A stretch of 64,000 nt of DNA from Hygrophila difformis (taxonomy: Eukaryota; Streptophyta; Magnoliopsida; Lamiales; Acanthaceae), in assembly GCA_030278955.1 (NCBI GenBank), contig JAOANR010000006.1:54216915-54280914 (forward strand). Direction: 5' to 3'. The position numbers and the translations under genes are program-made. Below are positions 34,681 to 45,659 of the stretch, in pieces; the first letter of the stretch is position 1, and each line of letters opens with the position of its first letter. A model generated the notes under the pieces. That model saw only the letters and a list, made by a program, of their open reading frames with translations, was not told where the DNA came from and searched no databases.

Positions 34681-36113
34681 ATAATGTTTTATGCATGTGT
34701 GATGGGAGATATGTTATATATGATGGAAGAATATGTGACGTAAAGGTGTTTTGTGTGTTCTGTGTGATAGGATAAATATTCTATGCAATGTCTGCACGTG
34801 CAAACTCTTCAAGAGGTTGTAACATAACTGGATTGCTTCAACGTACTGGTTGACCAACTCCCAATTTTTTCCCCTTCTCTGTGTTCCATTCCTTAGCATT
34901 ACTGGTGGATCAAGCTTTCATCTTCCCCTGGACCGGGGCAAAATTTTCATACTTTTCCATGTTTCAGTTGACCAGTGGCTCTTTTTGGTCTTGTCTCATC
35001 CGTTTTTTTTTTTTTTTTTTTTTTTTCATTTAGTCAATTGGCTCACTCTTGAATTTCCAAATTTGCAATTCAGCCTCCTCTCTGGACATGAATTTTGGTA
35101 ACCAATATCATACGCTTAGAAATTCAACTATTGAATTCTCGTACTCTTTCTCTCACCCAAATTAGTTTAGGTGGGGTGTATTATTTTTTTAAGGACCACT
35201 AGAATGTCAGGAACAACCCTGAAACATTGTATACCAACATTGAAACAATGCCCTAATTGTAACAAAACATGACTTGCCTAAAAAATTGTCTTATATAAAC
35301 AACAATGAACAACGATTTTCTGATACACTCCTTCCAAATTAAAGTACTCATGCTGCAATAATTTGGGCAAGTCAGATCTTGTCTTAAATGTCGATGGATC
35401 AATCTCTTGGCAATCCTCGTCAAGCGAGTTTTTAGGTTGTGATGTGTGGTCACGTTGGCACTTAGAAACTATGTTCTTAGAGTTTTGCGTTTCTGTGACT
35501 TCAAAGAGATTGTGGACATGAAGTTGAGAAGAATTCTATTTCAGCTTGGAATCGGAAGAAAGCAAAAAAGAAAAAATTCAAACATCACCTGCTACTTGGA
35601 TTCTCATGAGGCTCTTCATCTCTCTTCTTAAGATTATGTCGATTCTTAATAGTAATCTAATCCCCACTTCTTTGTTCTCCACATTCTCTAGTAAGATAAT
35701 GCTGTAACTAATCGGATAGCCAAATTATGCGTGTGGATATTTGGCCCATACCCTCACTTTGGCAAAGCCCCAGCACACTAGGGCCTTGTGAGTCCACTCC
35801 CATTGGATTGCATCATAGGCCTCAATCACTACTTCCTTGGCCTATCTTATTCCTGGTAAGTGTCCGGCATATCTTCATCCTCCTCCATCACAGTGATTCT
35901 TTTCTCCCCTAATTCTTGGAAATCCGGTTGTCATAATCCATTATTTCCCATCTCCACCGATTCCCAATTTATGCTCCCTCTTCTTTCAAGAATTATAGTG
36001 AGAATCTCTACTATATATATGCCCACCTTCTTGGCCAATAAGCACAACAAACAATTCATCATTTTCTGATTGAAACCTTGTGAACTTCTCGGTAAAGTGG
36101 TGATTGAGGTCAT
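34681..36113. other. Unassigned intergenic sequence with a 24-T run
   Basis: Contains a T24 homopolymer at 35003-35026. No gene, repeat pair or complete element recognised. Short open frames on both strands show no known motif. Confidence 0.4.
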
Positions 36114-37146
36114 TGGTGCTCTCTTTATGTTTTGAGGATCTCGGTGAATCCAATGGGTGTTGCTTGGTGCAAAATGGGGTGGTCCTGAGCCCTAATCATC
36201 TCTACTGATTTTGTATTGGTTGTTTCTACTATTTTATTTTCTTTGTGAAGTTCTTTTGTTTTCTTTCTACTTTGTGTTTTCAATTTTGGTTTCTTGAATT
36301 TGTAATAGTGGTATCAGAGCAAGTGATTGAAGAATCGATCCAACCCAAAAATCAATTTCAGAGAAATTGCATATTCAAAATTAGGGCACAAGGAGAAACG
36401 AAGAAGTCGACATTCTGTCTGTTGCTGTGTGCCGACCTGCCGCCGCCCCTGTCTCCTCCGCTGCTCCAGTCGTGCGCCACCCCTACCTGCGTGAATCGCT
36501 GCCACGACGTCACCCCTGCTCGCGTGAACTGCCGAGGGCCGCCGGCCCCTGTCGCTTGCAGCGAGTGCACTGCTCTCTGCCACGCCTCTGAACGCCCGCG
36601 AACCCCCTTCTGTCCGCCGCTGCCCTTCGTCCCTCCTGCCTCGAGCCAGCGCTGCCGTTCTCCTCTTACTGCTCCTGTGCACTCTCTTGGACCGCCGCTT
36701 CCATCTTCACAGGCTTCCTTCGTGTGCGCTGCAATTGTTGTTTGAGGTGGAGATTTTTGGGCATTGACTCAAAGTTTGAATTGGTTTTCCAGGTACTATC
36801 GTTCCATTCTAGAAGTTTGAATCGATTTGGATATTCTCGTGGTGGGAATTCGTCTTAGGTAATATCGTTCTATTCTAGATTTCTTTGTGTATTTTGGAAT
36901 TATCTATTGTTAGATTGAGTTTTCCGACTCAAAAATAGGCTTGGGAATTCATTGGTGCTCTCTTTGTGTTTGGAGGATCTTGGTGATTCCAATGGTGATG
37001 CTTGGTGCAAAATCGGGATAGTCCTGAGCCCTAATCATCTCTACTGATTTTGCATCAGTTGTTTCTAGTATTTTATTTTCTTTGTGAAGTTCTTTTGTTT
37101 TCTTTCTACTTCGTGTTTTCTGTTTTGGTTTCTTGAATTTCTAACA
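36114..37146 (+). mobile_element. TRIM retrotransposon with 194-bp LTRs
   Basis: Two 194-bp direct repeats, 36114-36307 and 36953-37146, both start TGGTGCTCTCTTT and end TTTCTTGAATTT plus GTAATA or CTAACA. One base after the first LTR is TGGTATCAGAGC (36309-36320), the classic initiator tRNA-Met primer-binding site. The 645-bp interior has no gag/pol; its middle (36420-36740) is strikingly GC-rich. Size and structure match a TRIM. No TSD is visible (GTCAT versus ATGCG), so one flank may have changed. Confidence 0.85.
36420..36745. other. GC-rich internal segment of the TRIM
   Basis: A CCGCC/CTGC-rich stretch within the TRIM, open on both strands (cysteine/proline-rich on plus, arginine-rich on minus). 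Frames open on both strands over a GC-rich stretch are expected by chance and show no domain. Origin unknown; possibly captured host DNA. Confidence 0.4.
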
Positions 37147-38408
37147 ATGCGGAAACTTTACAGAATTATTATGATGCTATGCAACTAGCCGTAATACTGA
37201 ATCCTTTGTTACTTAAGACAACCGCCCTTCCTTTTGGCTACATGATCTATTTTCCTCGCATTGGCCGCCATATTTAGTTTTTCTCTCCAATGTCTCTAAA
37301 CACACTCTTTTTTTTTCTTCATAAATACATTATATATTGGGAATGTTTGAGAGTCAGCAGATTCGACAGCAGATAGCAGATTCGGAGAGAGAATTGTGAG
37401 AGGATATGCCGATTCAATATGCTATATGCTGTTAAATCCGCTAACAACCAAACACACTCATTGTATTTGACAACACCATCTTAGTTGTTTAGAAATATTC
37501 ATCAGGTCCTACAACAAAATGGTTCAATTTTTATCTGCTGACACTTGTATATTCAGCAATCTACTCGACATTATCTCTGTCATCAATAGTCTCGAACCCT
37601 TTAAGACTTTTCGGAACTGGCCTGAATATTAAAGTTGTGATAAGAAAAATAAATGTTGAAAGTCCAATGACCATACCAATGATAAATTGACTATCAAAGT
37701 CTCCCAACATCAATTATGATAAAATAAAATTCCAAATAATGCAGCGGACTAGAACCCAGGAAACTTTGGAGAAAATGTAATGATGGCCCAATTCGACATA
37801 GACAACAGATGCAAGAAAACATTGAAGCCTTCCATCTGCTTGCTAATGGACAGGGCTTGTCAAAGGGAATATAATCAAGACTTTATTAGATGCACCCCAG
37901 TCAATCACGGCACATTGTCTTCGAAATTTCGGTCTATTTAGCATACGTAATTCAGTAAATCAAGGTGCATATCTTCCGAATTGGGGATTGATTAGGATAC
38001 TGAATTATAAAAATAAGTAGATGCAGAATGTGATAATTATTGATCATTTTCTGAAGTTCTAAGAATATGTTTTAAATCTTGACATCGATGGGGACAGGAA
38101 TTGTAATACATTTATATGAAAATAGTAATATGTTCATATTAAATTGTGATGTATAAACTGGGCACGGTGGACTTAACAATTATAGCATACATTCTTTGGC
38201 TACTACCCCGTCCATTATACTGGCCAATTATGTCAGAGTCGTCCTTCATGTCCTGGGTGCTGGTGGCAGTCATAAATAGATCCGTGACATTTTGATTATT
38301 TTTTTTTTTTGGGTAAGCCAATTTCTATCCGTGTTAGCTCGTGGATAATTCTTGTGTATTAGGCGATTGTTGATCATTACTTTTTTCGCCACTTGTAATC
38401 ATCTTATT
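37147..38408. other. Unassigned intergenic sequence with one foldback MITE
   Basis: Apart from the small foldback at 37339-37459 it holds no recognised feature. 38139-38321 is open on the minus strand but has no motif. Confidence 0.4.
37339..37459. mobile_element. Small foldback MITE
   Basis: The left half (GGGAATGTTTGAGAGTCAGC, then AGCAGATAGCAGATTCGG) and the right half (read inward: GAGTGTGTTTGGTTGTTAGC, AGCATATAGCATATTG) form an imperfect palindrome of about 120 bp. No clear TSD. Confidence 0.5.
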
Positions 38409-39406
38409 TGTAACGATATTGTCCGCTTTGGACCAACTTCCTCATGCTTTAAAACGCGTCTACAAGGGAGAGATGTCCAAACTCATATAAGACATGATTC
38501 ATTCTCCTCTCCAACAGATTAGAGACATCACAATCCACCCCGTAGGGACCCAACGTCCCAGCTGGAATACCAGTTTGAGTACTAGCTTCCATACCATTTG
38601 TAACGTCTCAATCATACCGCATGTAAATGTTGTCTACATTGGGTCATCACTCTTCATGGTTTAAACAAGGAAATGTATCCACATTTTTATAATGTCATAC
38701 TTCATTCTCATGTCCAACCGATGTGGGACATCAGTACATCACAATATTTGTAACATACCAATCACACCAACTTATGGATATTATCTGCTTTGGTTCAACC
38801 CTCTTTCATGAATTTAAAATACATCTACAAGGAAGATGTATTCACACTCTTATAAGGCATGTATCATTCTCCTCTCCAACCGATGTGAGGCATCACAATC
38901 CATCCCCCGTAAGGGTCCGACGTCTACACTAGCACAACAGCGTGGATACTGGCTCTTATACCATTTGTAACATCCCACTAATATCCAGTTCTAGATATTA
39001 TTCGCTTTGGGCCAACTTCACTCATGGTTTTAAAACGCATCTAAAAGGGAGAGATATCTACATTGAAAATTCTTTTTCTGCATTGAAGTTAATTAAGAGA
39101 GATTTGCGTAACACAATGGGAGATGATTTTTTAGTGACTCCTTAGTATGTTACATTGAAAATAAAAGGTTATATAAAGTTTTCAAAAAATAGCGACTCGT
39201 AATTTACAATTGCCATACATAATGTAAAAAAAAAATATTTATAATAAATTTTCTATATAATATCTCTTTACGTATTAGTTTATATATTGTGAGAAAAAAA
39301 AAATTCATAGTTTAAACCCCCCCCCCCTCCGGTTTTCACACTCAACATCCGCCACTGCTTATAAAATAAGCTTCGTTTTCCTCTCCAACCGATGTGGTGC
39401 ATCACA
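38409..39406 (-). mobile_element. Tandem array of TRIM LTRs and internal segments
   Basis: Four LTR copies on the minus strand: 38409-38532, 38599-38743, 38749-38897 and 38966-39406 (the last interrupted). On the plus strand each begins TGTAAC and ends ...CCAACCGATGTGRGRCATCACA, so the minus strand starts TGTGATGYCYCACATCGG, the common TRIM LTR start. The separating segments of about 66 bp end in CTCTTATACCATT or CTTCCATACCATT, the reverse complement of a decayed TGGTATCAGAG primer-binding site. This fits LTR-internal-LTR tandem arrays known for TRIMs. The fourth LTR holds an AT-rich insertion (about 39063-39357) with a C run. Confidence 0.7.
39063..39357. mobile_element. Unclassified insertion inside the fourth TRIM LTR
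   Basis: Separates ...GAGAGATATCTAC from CTTATAAAATAAGCTTCG..., which are contiguous in the other LTR copies. It is AT-rich with a C9 run; its right edge (CATCCGCCACTG) resembles the GGCGGAGCC end of hAT MITEs such as 53155-53778. The left end is not identified. Confidence 0.45.
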
Positions 39407-42400
39407 TTATTAGATTCCTTTTGGAGTTCTTTTCTCAAGTGTTTTTATAGCTTCTAGTAAGCCCTTTTTGTTTGGGGATTCTTTGATTTCGAAAGGTGTA
39501 AATCGGTGAAAAATATACTCCGGGGATAACTCGTGTAATCTTTAGGACACGTCTAAGAAGCGAGGACGGGATAATCCCAATTGGGATCGAATAGGAATCT
39601 ATATATTAATAAAACCATTAGTGAACAACCTATCTTACATTTAATGTGGTTTTTCAATTTTTATAGATTTTTGCATTTTTTAATTTATTAATTTCAGAGA
39701 TTCTCATTTATTTATTTATTCACTAAAGATTTTCAATTTTTGAAATATATTGAATTTTCAATTTACAGAATCCCACAATATTGTTTACTTTTAAAAAGAT
39801 TTGAGAGATTTGAAATTTAAAATTTAAAAAGATATGAAAGATTTGAATTTTAAATTTATATAGAAATTCCAATTCAAATTTATAAATATTATACAATATA
39901 ATAATATGTACTTATATCATTCTAAGTCTATATAAATACTTCTTCTATAATCAAATATTTTTTACGGTCACACTTTTCACATAGTTCAGTTTATATTTTA
40001 AATCATAAATAACTCAAGTTCAGTACAAGTAAAAATACTAAAAGTTCGATATTTAAAAACTACATGGCGAGATGAATCTGACAAGATCTTACTTGGCTAT
40101 ATTTTAACTTGTATAACTGACACTTTTGACAATTTCCTACACGAGTATTTTTGTAAAATAACAAGATTGAATTTATTGAATGAAAAAAGTTATGATTCAC
40201 GGGAAGGGGTTTAAGGATATATTTCACTTTTTATTACTCATGTGGGAAATTTTGATTTCAAACGGCGCGATGAGAATCCTTGGCCATGAAACTTTTGACA
40301 ATTTCCCATTATATGAGTATTTTCTGAAAAATAAGAATCCCGGTTTTCAATTTTATTTAATGAAACCAATTTATGAAGATGGAATTGGGATTATGGATAT
40401 ATTTATAGGTTGTCACGTTTTTATTTACTCGCGTTAAGAAACTGTGCCCCCGAAAGCGCACGGTGTCAAAAATTGCAGTAATTTATAGTAAGACCGGATC
40501 GTTCACTGGAGGATGTGCGATAGAAGCAGGGCCCACGTCGTTTACTAAGATTTTCCACTCGGTTACTCGATTCAAGTTTGTGTTTGATTATCATCTACTT
40601 TACAGATTTTAATTTTAAGCTATGAAAGCAATAGAATAAGGCAGATAAGATTATTCTAGAAAGCGAATTAATTTTAATCTAAGAAAGCGGTTAAAGTTAT
40701 TCTAAGAAAGTAGATTTTAAAATGAGACAGAAAGGACAGGAAGAAATAATAAAATTGGACAAGATTCAAATGAAACACAGTTAAACTTCCATTTTGTTAC
40801 ACAGATCTTTGTTTGGGATAATCCATCAGTTAGCTAACTCTCATGTTTTCTATACTGTGTTCCCTTTAACAGACAGGTACTTACAGTAAGAATTTACATG
40901 CTCTTAAGACAACAAAATCTAAGATACCACAAACTCGTAACTTCCCTTGCATTGCCTTGCAGGAGTATGTTAATCATCTGTGGTGGACAAGCAACACCTG
41001 ACAAATCATTAGTTGAAGTGTCAAGTACTGCTATCATTCCCCCATGTCACGCCCGAAGATTCTAATTAAGCCCTGAACTATCCCTTAACTCTCAGTCCTA
41101 GTAGCAGTTAGAAGATCTAGTGACACATCCGAGTGACCTCTACGAAAGCGATTAAAAGAAAGCGATTAAAGAAAACAGTAAAGAAAGCATTTAAAATCCT
41201 ATCACTCGGGAGTTTCAAAAGCCTCGTACTGGTAGTAAAAGAAAGCCCCCAGTCAGGATGACCGGATGTGGATCAAGAATTCCCGGATCACGGTGAACCG
41301 CTCGTAGTGTTCACTTCCTTCAGGGTGGTTATGAGATACAAACTAATGAAACGAACTAATAAATTAGTTCGTTCCGGATGCACTCACTCAGGACTCAAAA
41401 ATAGGTTTTGGCAGAAGAGGACAGCAGTTGAAAGGAACTCAACCCTATCTTAGAAAATAACCAAGGCCTACGCATTGTTCCTCTAGAATTACCTATCACG
41501 CTGTATTTGAATCCAAGTGGATCCCATCTCGGTGTGACAGTTAAGACTAAATTCCCAACACATAGCAATTCTGGAAAATAATAAATCTTTGAAAATCATT
41601 CCCTAAACAGGTACTAGACTTTAAATTAAAGCACAGATCCTTTCAGTCTAGATGAGACCTAATCGCTGACTCTGCTTCTAATTTCCCAAAATTAGCCCCC
41701 GGTAGAATATGAATTAGTCATAACTGTGGAACTTATCCCTTACTTAGATCCGGATTTTATAAATGAATTTTTGTTGGAAATTTATCATGAGACATCTGAA
41801 TTAAATCACGACTTCTATGTCCAAGGGAAGGATCCCAAAATAAACATGACCACAATATTTACATAATATTATCATGCATAAATTTATATGAGAAGTGTAA
41901 AATTAAATTAACCCAAAATATAGAGTGGATTCAGACAGAATGTGAAACACAGGGATGAAATAGCCGGAGACAAGAAGAATTTATTTGATTAAAAAGATGA
42001 CAAAAATAATCAGGATAATCCGGACTGCAAACATCTGCTATCCAGGTCCTGACTATTTCAGATGGGATGACTTTAGACAGCAGAAAACCGTAAATGATAG
42101 TGATTGCTATCATCAGGATTCCTACTATCTGTGAAATGAGCGAAGAACCTACATATTTTCTCACTATAATACTAGTCAAACAGTGTTGATCGACATCATC
42201 TGATAATATTACAGTTTGAAATTCGGGTTTGAAAATGAAATAAGAAAATAAAACTGTATTCAGAGAGGGACTGTCTGAGTGGCTACTTTATTTCCCGGTA
42301 AAGGGACCGTTCGCCTGACCTCGTCGGTCACTATCCAAACCTTGCAAAATAACAAACAGTAATTAATATTCAGACTACGGGCTACTTCATTTCCCGGTGA

Positions 42401-42929
42401 AGGGACCGTTTGCCTACATTATTCTGTAATATCTTTTACTGCTCATTCATACATCACGAAAAAGACAAAATGAAAAATGAATAAAATAAAAGAGGATGCC
42501 TTTTATGAGAGACATTGGTTTCTCATACAAGGTTATGGAATTAATCCATAGTTAATGACTTAAATAACCCTTCACACCATAATTAATTACAGTCCGGATT
42601 ATCTGCTTAAGGCATTAAGGTTTTGTTTATAGAAAAATATTTTAATGAGAATTGAACAAAAATCCTTTAATCATGGTAATTATTGACCTTAATTATTGCT
42701 AACCATGATCTTTAATTAATGACTTAAGGGTTCAATTATTTAAGTGGGAGAATGGAGAATAAGGATTTTGGCAGCATAACGCCTTATATTGCAAACTGGG
42801 GTATTACATTTTAACTCGTGGGGTTAAGACATGAGTGATGCAATATTAATGGAGGACTAGAAATCAGAATTTTTGGAATTTAAAAAGATAGGAATCCTGT
42901 CTTGATATCATAATTTGTGTAGCTAGCCG

Positions 42930-43450
42930 AAGCTAGCGACATGGGTATCTCGACAGGATGAATTTTAGAGATTTTTGATGGGCTGGGCCTTGTGTCGCTA
43001 GACAGGAAGTGTGTCGTGAGACATGGTCCCGCGACAGGCGCCTGGCGCCACGAGGTTTTGCTGAAAAATTTCTAAGTATTTGGGTCCCAGTCTCGAGACT
43101 CAAAAATTGTGTCGCGAGACGTGGTCTCGCGACAGGGTGGTTTAGCGACTGGGGTTTCAAAAATAATATCAAGGCATAATTTTCTGTCTCGAAGTAAAAG
43201 TGTGGCGCGAACCCTGGGTTCGCGACAGGGGTTTCCCGACAGAGCCTATTCAGAGAAAACATGAGTTTGGTCCCCAGTCGCTAGGCAAAGAGTGTGTCGC
43301 GAACCGTGGGTTTGCGACAGGGGTGCCTCACGACTGAGTAGTTTTGAAATATTAAGACAAGTATCCCTAGACCTCCATGTCGCGGAACAGCCTTCCTGTC
43401 GCTGGACGTGGTCTCGCGACAGGAAGAGGTTGGCGACATGGGTAGTTCAG
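42930..43450. repeat. TGTCGCGA hairpin array in solo LTR copy 2 (inner)
   Basis: Perfect or near-perfect short inverted repeats: 43110-43134 (TGTCGCGAGAC, GTG, GTCTCGCGACA), 43201-43227, 43295-43319 and 43397-43421, separated by 60-90 bp of sequence with single GCGAC motifs. Cores vary (GAGAC, GAACC, TGGAC) while the TGTCGC/GCGACA ends stay constant. Confidence 0.75.
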
Positions 43451-44054
43451 GACACAAGTCAGAAAAAGGAAAAGGGAACAGTAGCATGCATTGTGCGTGA
43501 TCTTACCCATTTCAGATTAAAAACCCATTCTAGCCTAAAATAACCAAACACACATCAAATAAAACTAAAACATGCTTGAATAAAAAGATAACATAAACTA
43601 AGGCAGTAGTTAAAAATGGGAAAACCCTAATCTAGGCTTGATCACACATAAACATGCACCATCCAAGAGTAAAAGAAAACAGTAAACAATCAACAAGAAA
43701 TAAGGGTCAAGTGACCCAAAAGAAAAATGAAAGCATTAAATCCATGGGTTTACAACACCCACTTCATGATTTTGGGACACCATTTTCAGATTAACTTCCC
43801 ATTTTATAAAGTGGGTTTGATAATACCCATGATTGGGGTATTTCAAACCCTAAATCCAAAATTCCAAAATATAAACATATAAAACTGGCTATCTAAACTA
43901 TTTAAAACAAGAACATAAAACTAAAGCTGAACTAAGCTAAACTAGTGCAAAAATTAAATAATAGAAAAAATAAAACTAAACTAAGAACTACCTAGAAAGA
44001 GTTCTTGATTCTGTCTTCAAGAAAAAATGTCTAACTCCTGAGCACATAGGGATC

Positions 44055-44072
44055 ACCATCTATTTATAGAGG
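44055..44072 (-). promoter_or_regulatory. Putative TATA box of solo LTR copy 2
   Basis: The minus strand reads CCTCTATAAATAGATGG, matching the position of a CCTATAAATATGTG box in LTR copy 1. Confidence 0.55.
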
Positions 44073-44099
44073 TGAAACCCTAGGCCCATGGGCCTTGAT

Positions 44100-44480
44100 A
44101 TGAGGCCCAAGCCTGTCGTAAGGCTCACACACATCACAAGCATGTCGCGGCATCAGGCGGTGTGGCGCGAGACTAGGTTGCATGTCGCAAGACTTCACGC
44201 CCTGTCTTGAGGCTGTCTGGACCAGGTCTTGGTTCCGTGTCGCTAGACTACCCCCAGTCGCGAGGCCATGTTTAGCGACTGGGTGCCTAGCGACTGGTGC
44301 TTTGGGGCTGGGTTTTGCCTTCAAGTCTGCTTCTGTGTCGCTAGACTGCCCCTATCGCGAGGCCATGGATCGCGCCACGGGGCTAGCGACAGGAGTCTAG
44401 GGACATGGTTTCTTCTTCATCAGTCTTATAGCGCGTAACCCTCCCGTGTCGGTAGACCATGCTTCGCGCCACGGGGTCTA
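44100..44480. repeat. GTCGCGAG/GCGACTGG motif array in solo LTR copy 2 (outer)
   Basis: Repeated TGTCGCTAGACT, GTCGCGAGGC, TAGCGACTGGG and GCGCCACGGGG units at intervals of 20-60 bp near the 5' (minus-strand) end of the LTR. Equivalent in position to the GCGACGCA array of copy 1. Confidence 0.6.
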
Positions 44481-45118
44481 GCGACAGGGCATTCTGGACA
44501 CTGTCTAGTTTGGGCCAGATGGGCCGAATTTATATTTTTGTGGGCCTGGTTTATTCTTTTGCCCATCTTTTTGGTTCCTTTTTCTTTTCTTTTTCTTTTT
44601 CTCTTGTTTTTGGATTTTTCTAACATAAATGTGTAATAAAATTACATATTTATGCCTTTTTCATACCAGCTTATTATTTTTACAAATATGCATAAATCAG
44701 TCTAATTCTACTGCTTTCTTATTTAATATAAGACCGGAATCCGATCAAATGCCCGTTTCAGACACGGAAATGGATTGAAAATAATGGACATTTCTGGCCA
44801 TTATCAATAACTATGATAAACTTTAAGTGAAAGTCTGTTTGTGAATAGTGGCACTTTACAAATGTCAACAATATTTGAATACGGAGGTCGTAATATGAAA
44901 CTTATTTATATTTTATTATAATTAAAATTATACAAAACATTTATAATTATTAAGAAAATTATGAAAATTCATATTATGTGACTAATTGGTGTACAATAAA
45001 TTAATTATTTTTGTAAAAATAGTATTAATAAAATAATGGGGTGTATAAAGGGTTATTAGAGTGCGAATATATCCATTATTAATAAATAAGGAAAATTAAA
45101 TTTATTTAATCTATTTTT

Positions 45119-45640
45119 TAAGGAAGAATTCATTAATCTATGTCTGAAAAATTGGCAGAAGAACAAATAAAAAACCTAGCTTTGTTAAAAATTGAAAAGC
45201 TAATTGCTGCAAATTCTATAAGTTTGAAACTTTTCTCTGGAATGCCGGTACCGGATAAAGTTTTAACGTCTGAAACAGAGAATCTACTAATACTAGAAGA
45301 GTCATATTATAATAAGAAAAAAATGATGACAGATCATACTAAACTATTACCTTTGTTGATTGATGATCAAAGAATATTTATAATAAGATAATATTTGCAG
45401 TTGATAGTGGTGATGGTGGATTCTTTATTCTGTACGTGGTGGAACTGACAATACATTTATCTGGAAACCATTATATTCAGCCCTTCGTGGAGGCGTGATA
45501 TTATATTTCTTGTAGCATCCAGTGGAATAGCATCACTACTTCTTCCAAGAGGTAAGACTGCACATTCTAAATTTGGTATTCCACTAGATTGTAATGAGAA
45601 TTCTACCTACAAAAAAAACTACCCCAAAAAATGATTTAAC
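45119..45640 (+). pseudogene. Helitron helicase fragment, N-terminal block
   Basis: The open part (45140-45391) translates to a typical Helitron RepHel pre-helicase region: LALLKIEKLIAANSISLK, FSGMPVPD, LILEESYYNKK and LPLLIDDQR, followed in shifted frames by VDSGDGGFF and remains of the walker-A and [12 protein letters not shown] regions (45400-45570). Frameshifts and a deleted walker loop make it non-functional. The same block is present on the minus strand in Helitron 2 (53801-54100). Confidence 0.75.
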
Positions 45641-45659
45641 CTCTCTTCTAATTAAAACG

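Larger units (their letters stand above)
40118..44806 (-). mobile_element. Very large solo LTR (copy 2)
   Basis: 4689 bp, starting TGACACTTTTGACAATTTCC and ending TTCTGGCCATTATCA, with an exact 5-bp TSD ATAAC (40113-40117; 44807-44811). Same family as 16568-28516. No coding capacity. The first roughly 165 bp are partly duplicated (TTTTGACAATTTCC at 40124 and again near 40290). A minus-strand TATA box lies near 44060. Two arrays of GTCGCGA palindromes are present (42930-43450; 44100-44480). Open frames within it are repeat by-products. Confidence 0.8.
39937..44892. mobile_element. Stowaway-like MITE (copy 4) split by solo LTR copy 2
   Basis: Left part 39937-40117 (TACTTCTTCTATAATC... to ...GTATAAC) and right part 44812-44892 (TATGATAAACTTTAAG... 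to ...ACGGAGGTCGTA) add up to about 262 bp, the standard length here. The intervening 4.69 kb is the solo LTR with ATAAC TSD. The MITE therefore predates the LTR and postdates the Helitron. Confidence 0.8.

Noticed and set aside
36245..36745. 166-aa cysteine/proline-rich ORF as a gene
   Set aside because: It begins inside the TRIM LTR, spans the PBS and a GC-rich stretch open on both strands, and shows no domain.
42933..43543. Overlapping ORFs of 68-109 aa in solo LTR copy 2
   Set aside because: They follow the GTCGCGA palindrome array on both strands and have no family motif.
16568..44806. The two large repeats as the paired LTRs of one element
   Set aside because: Each has its own different perfect 5-bp TSD, and copy 1 sits inside the Tat-like element, which closes at 34094, so they are independent solo LTRs.
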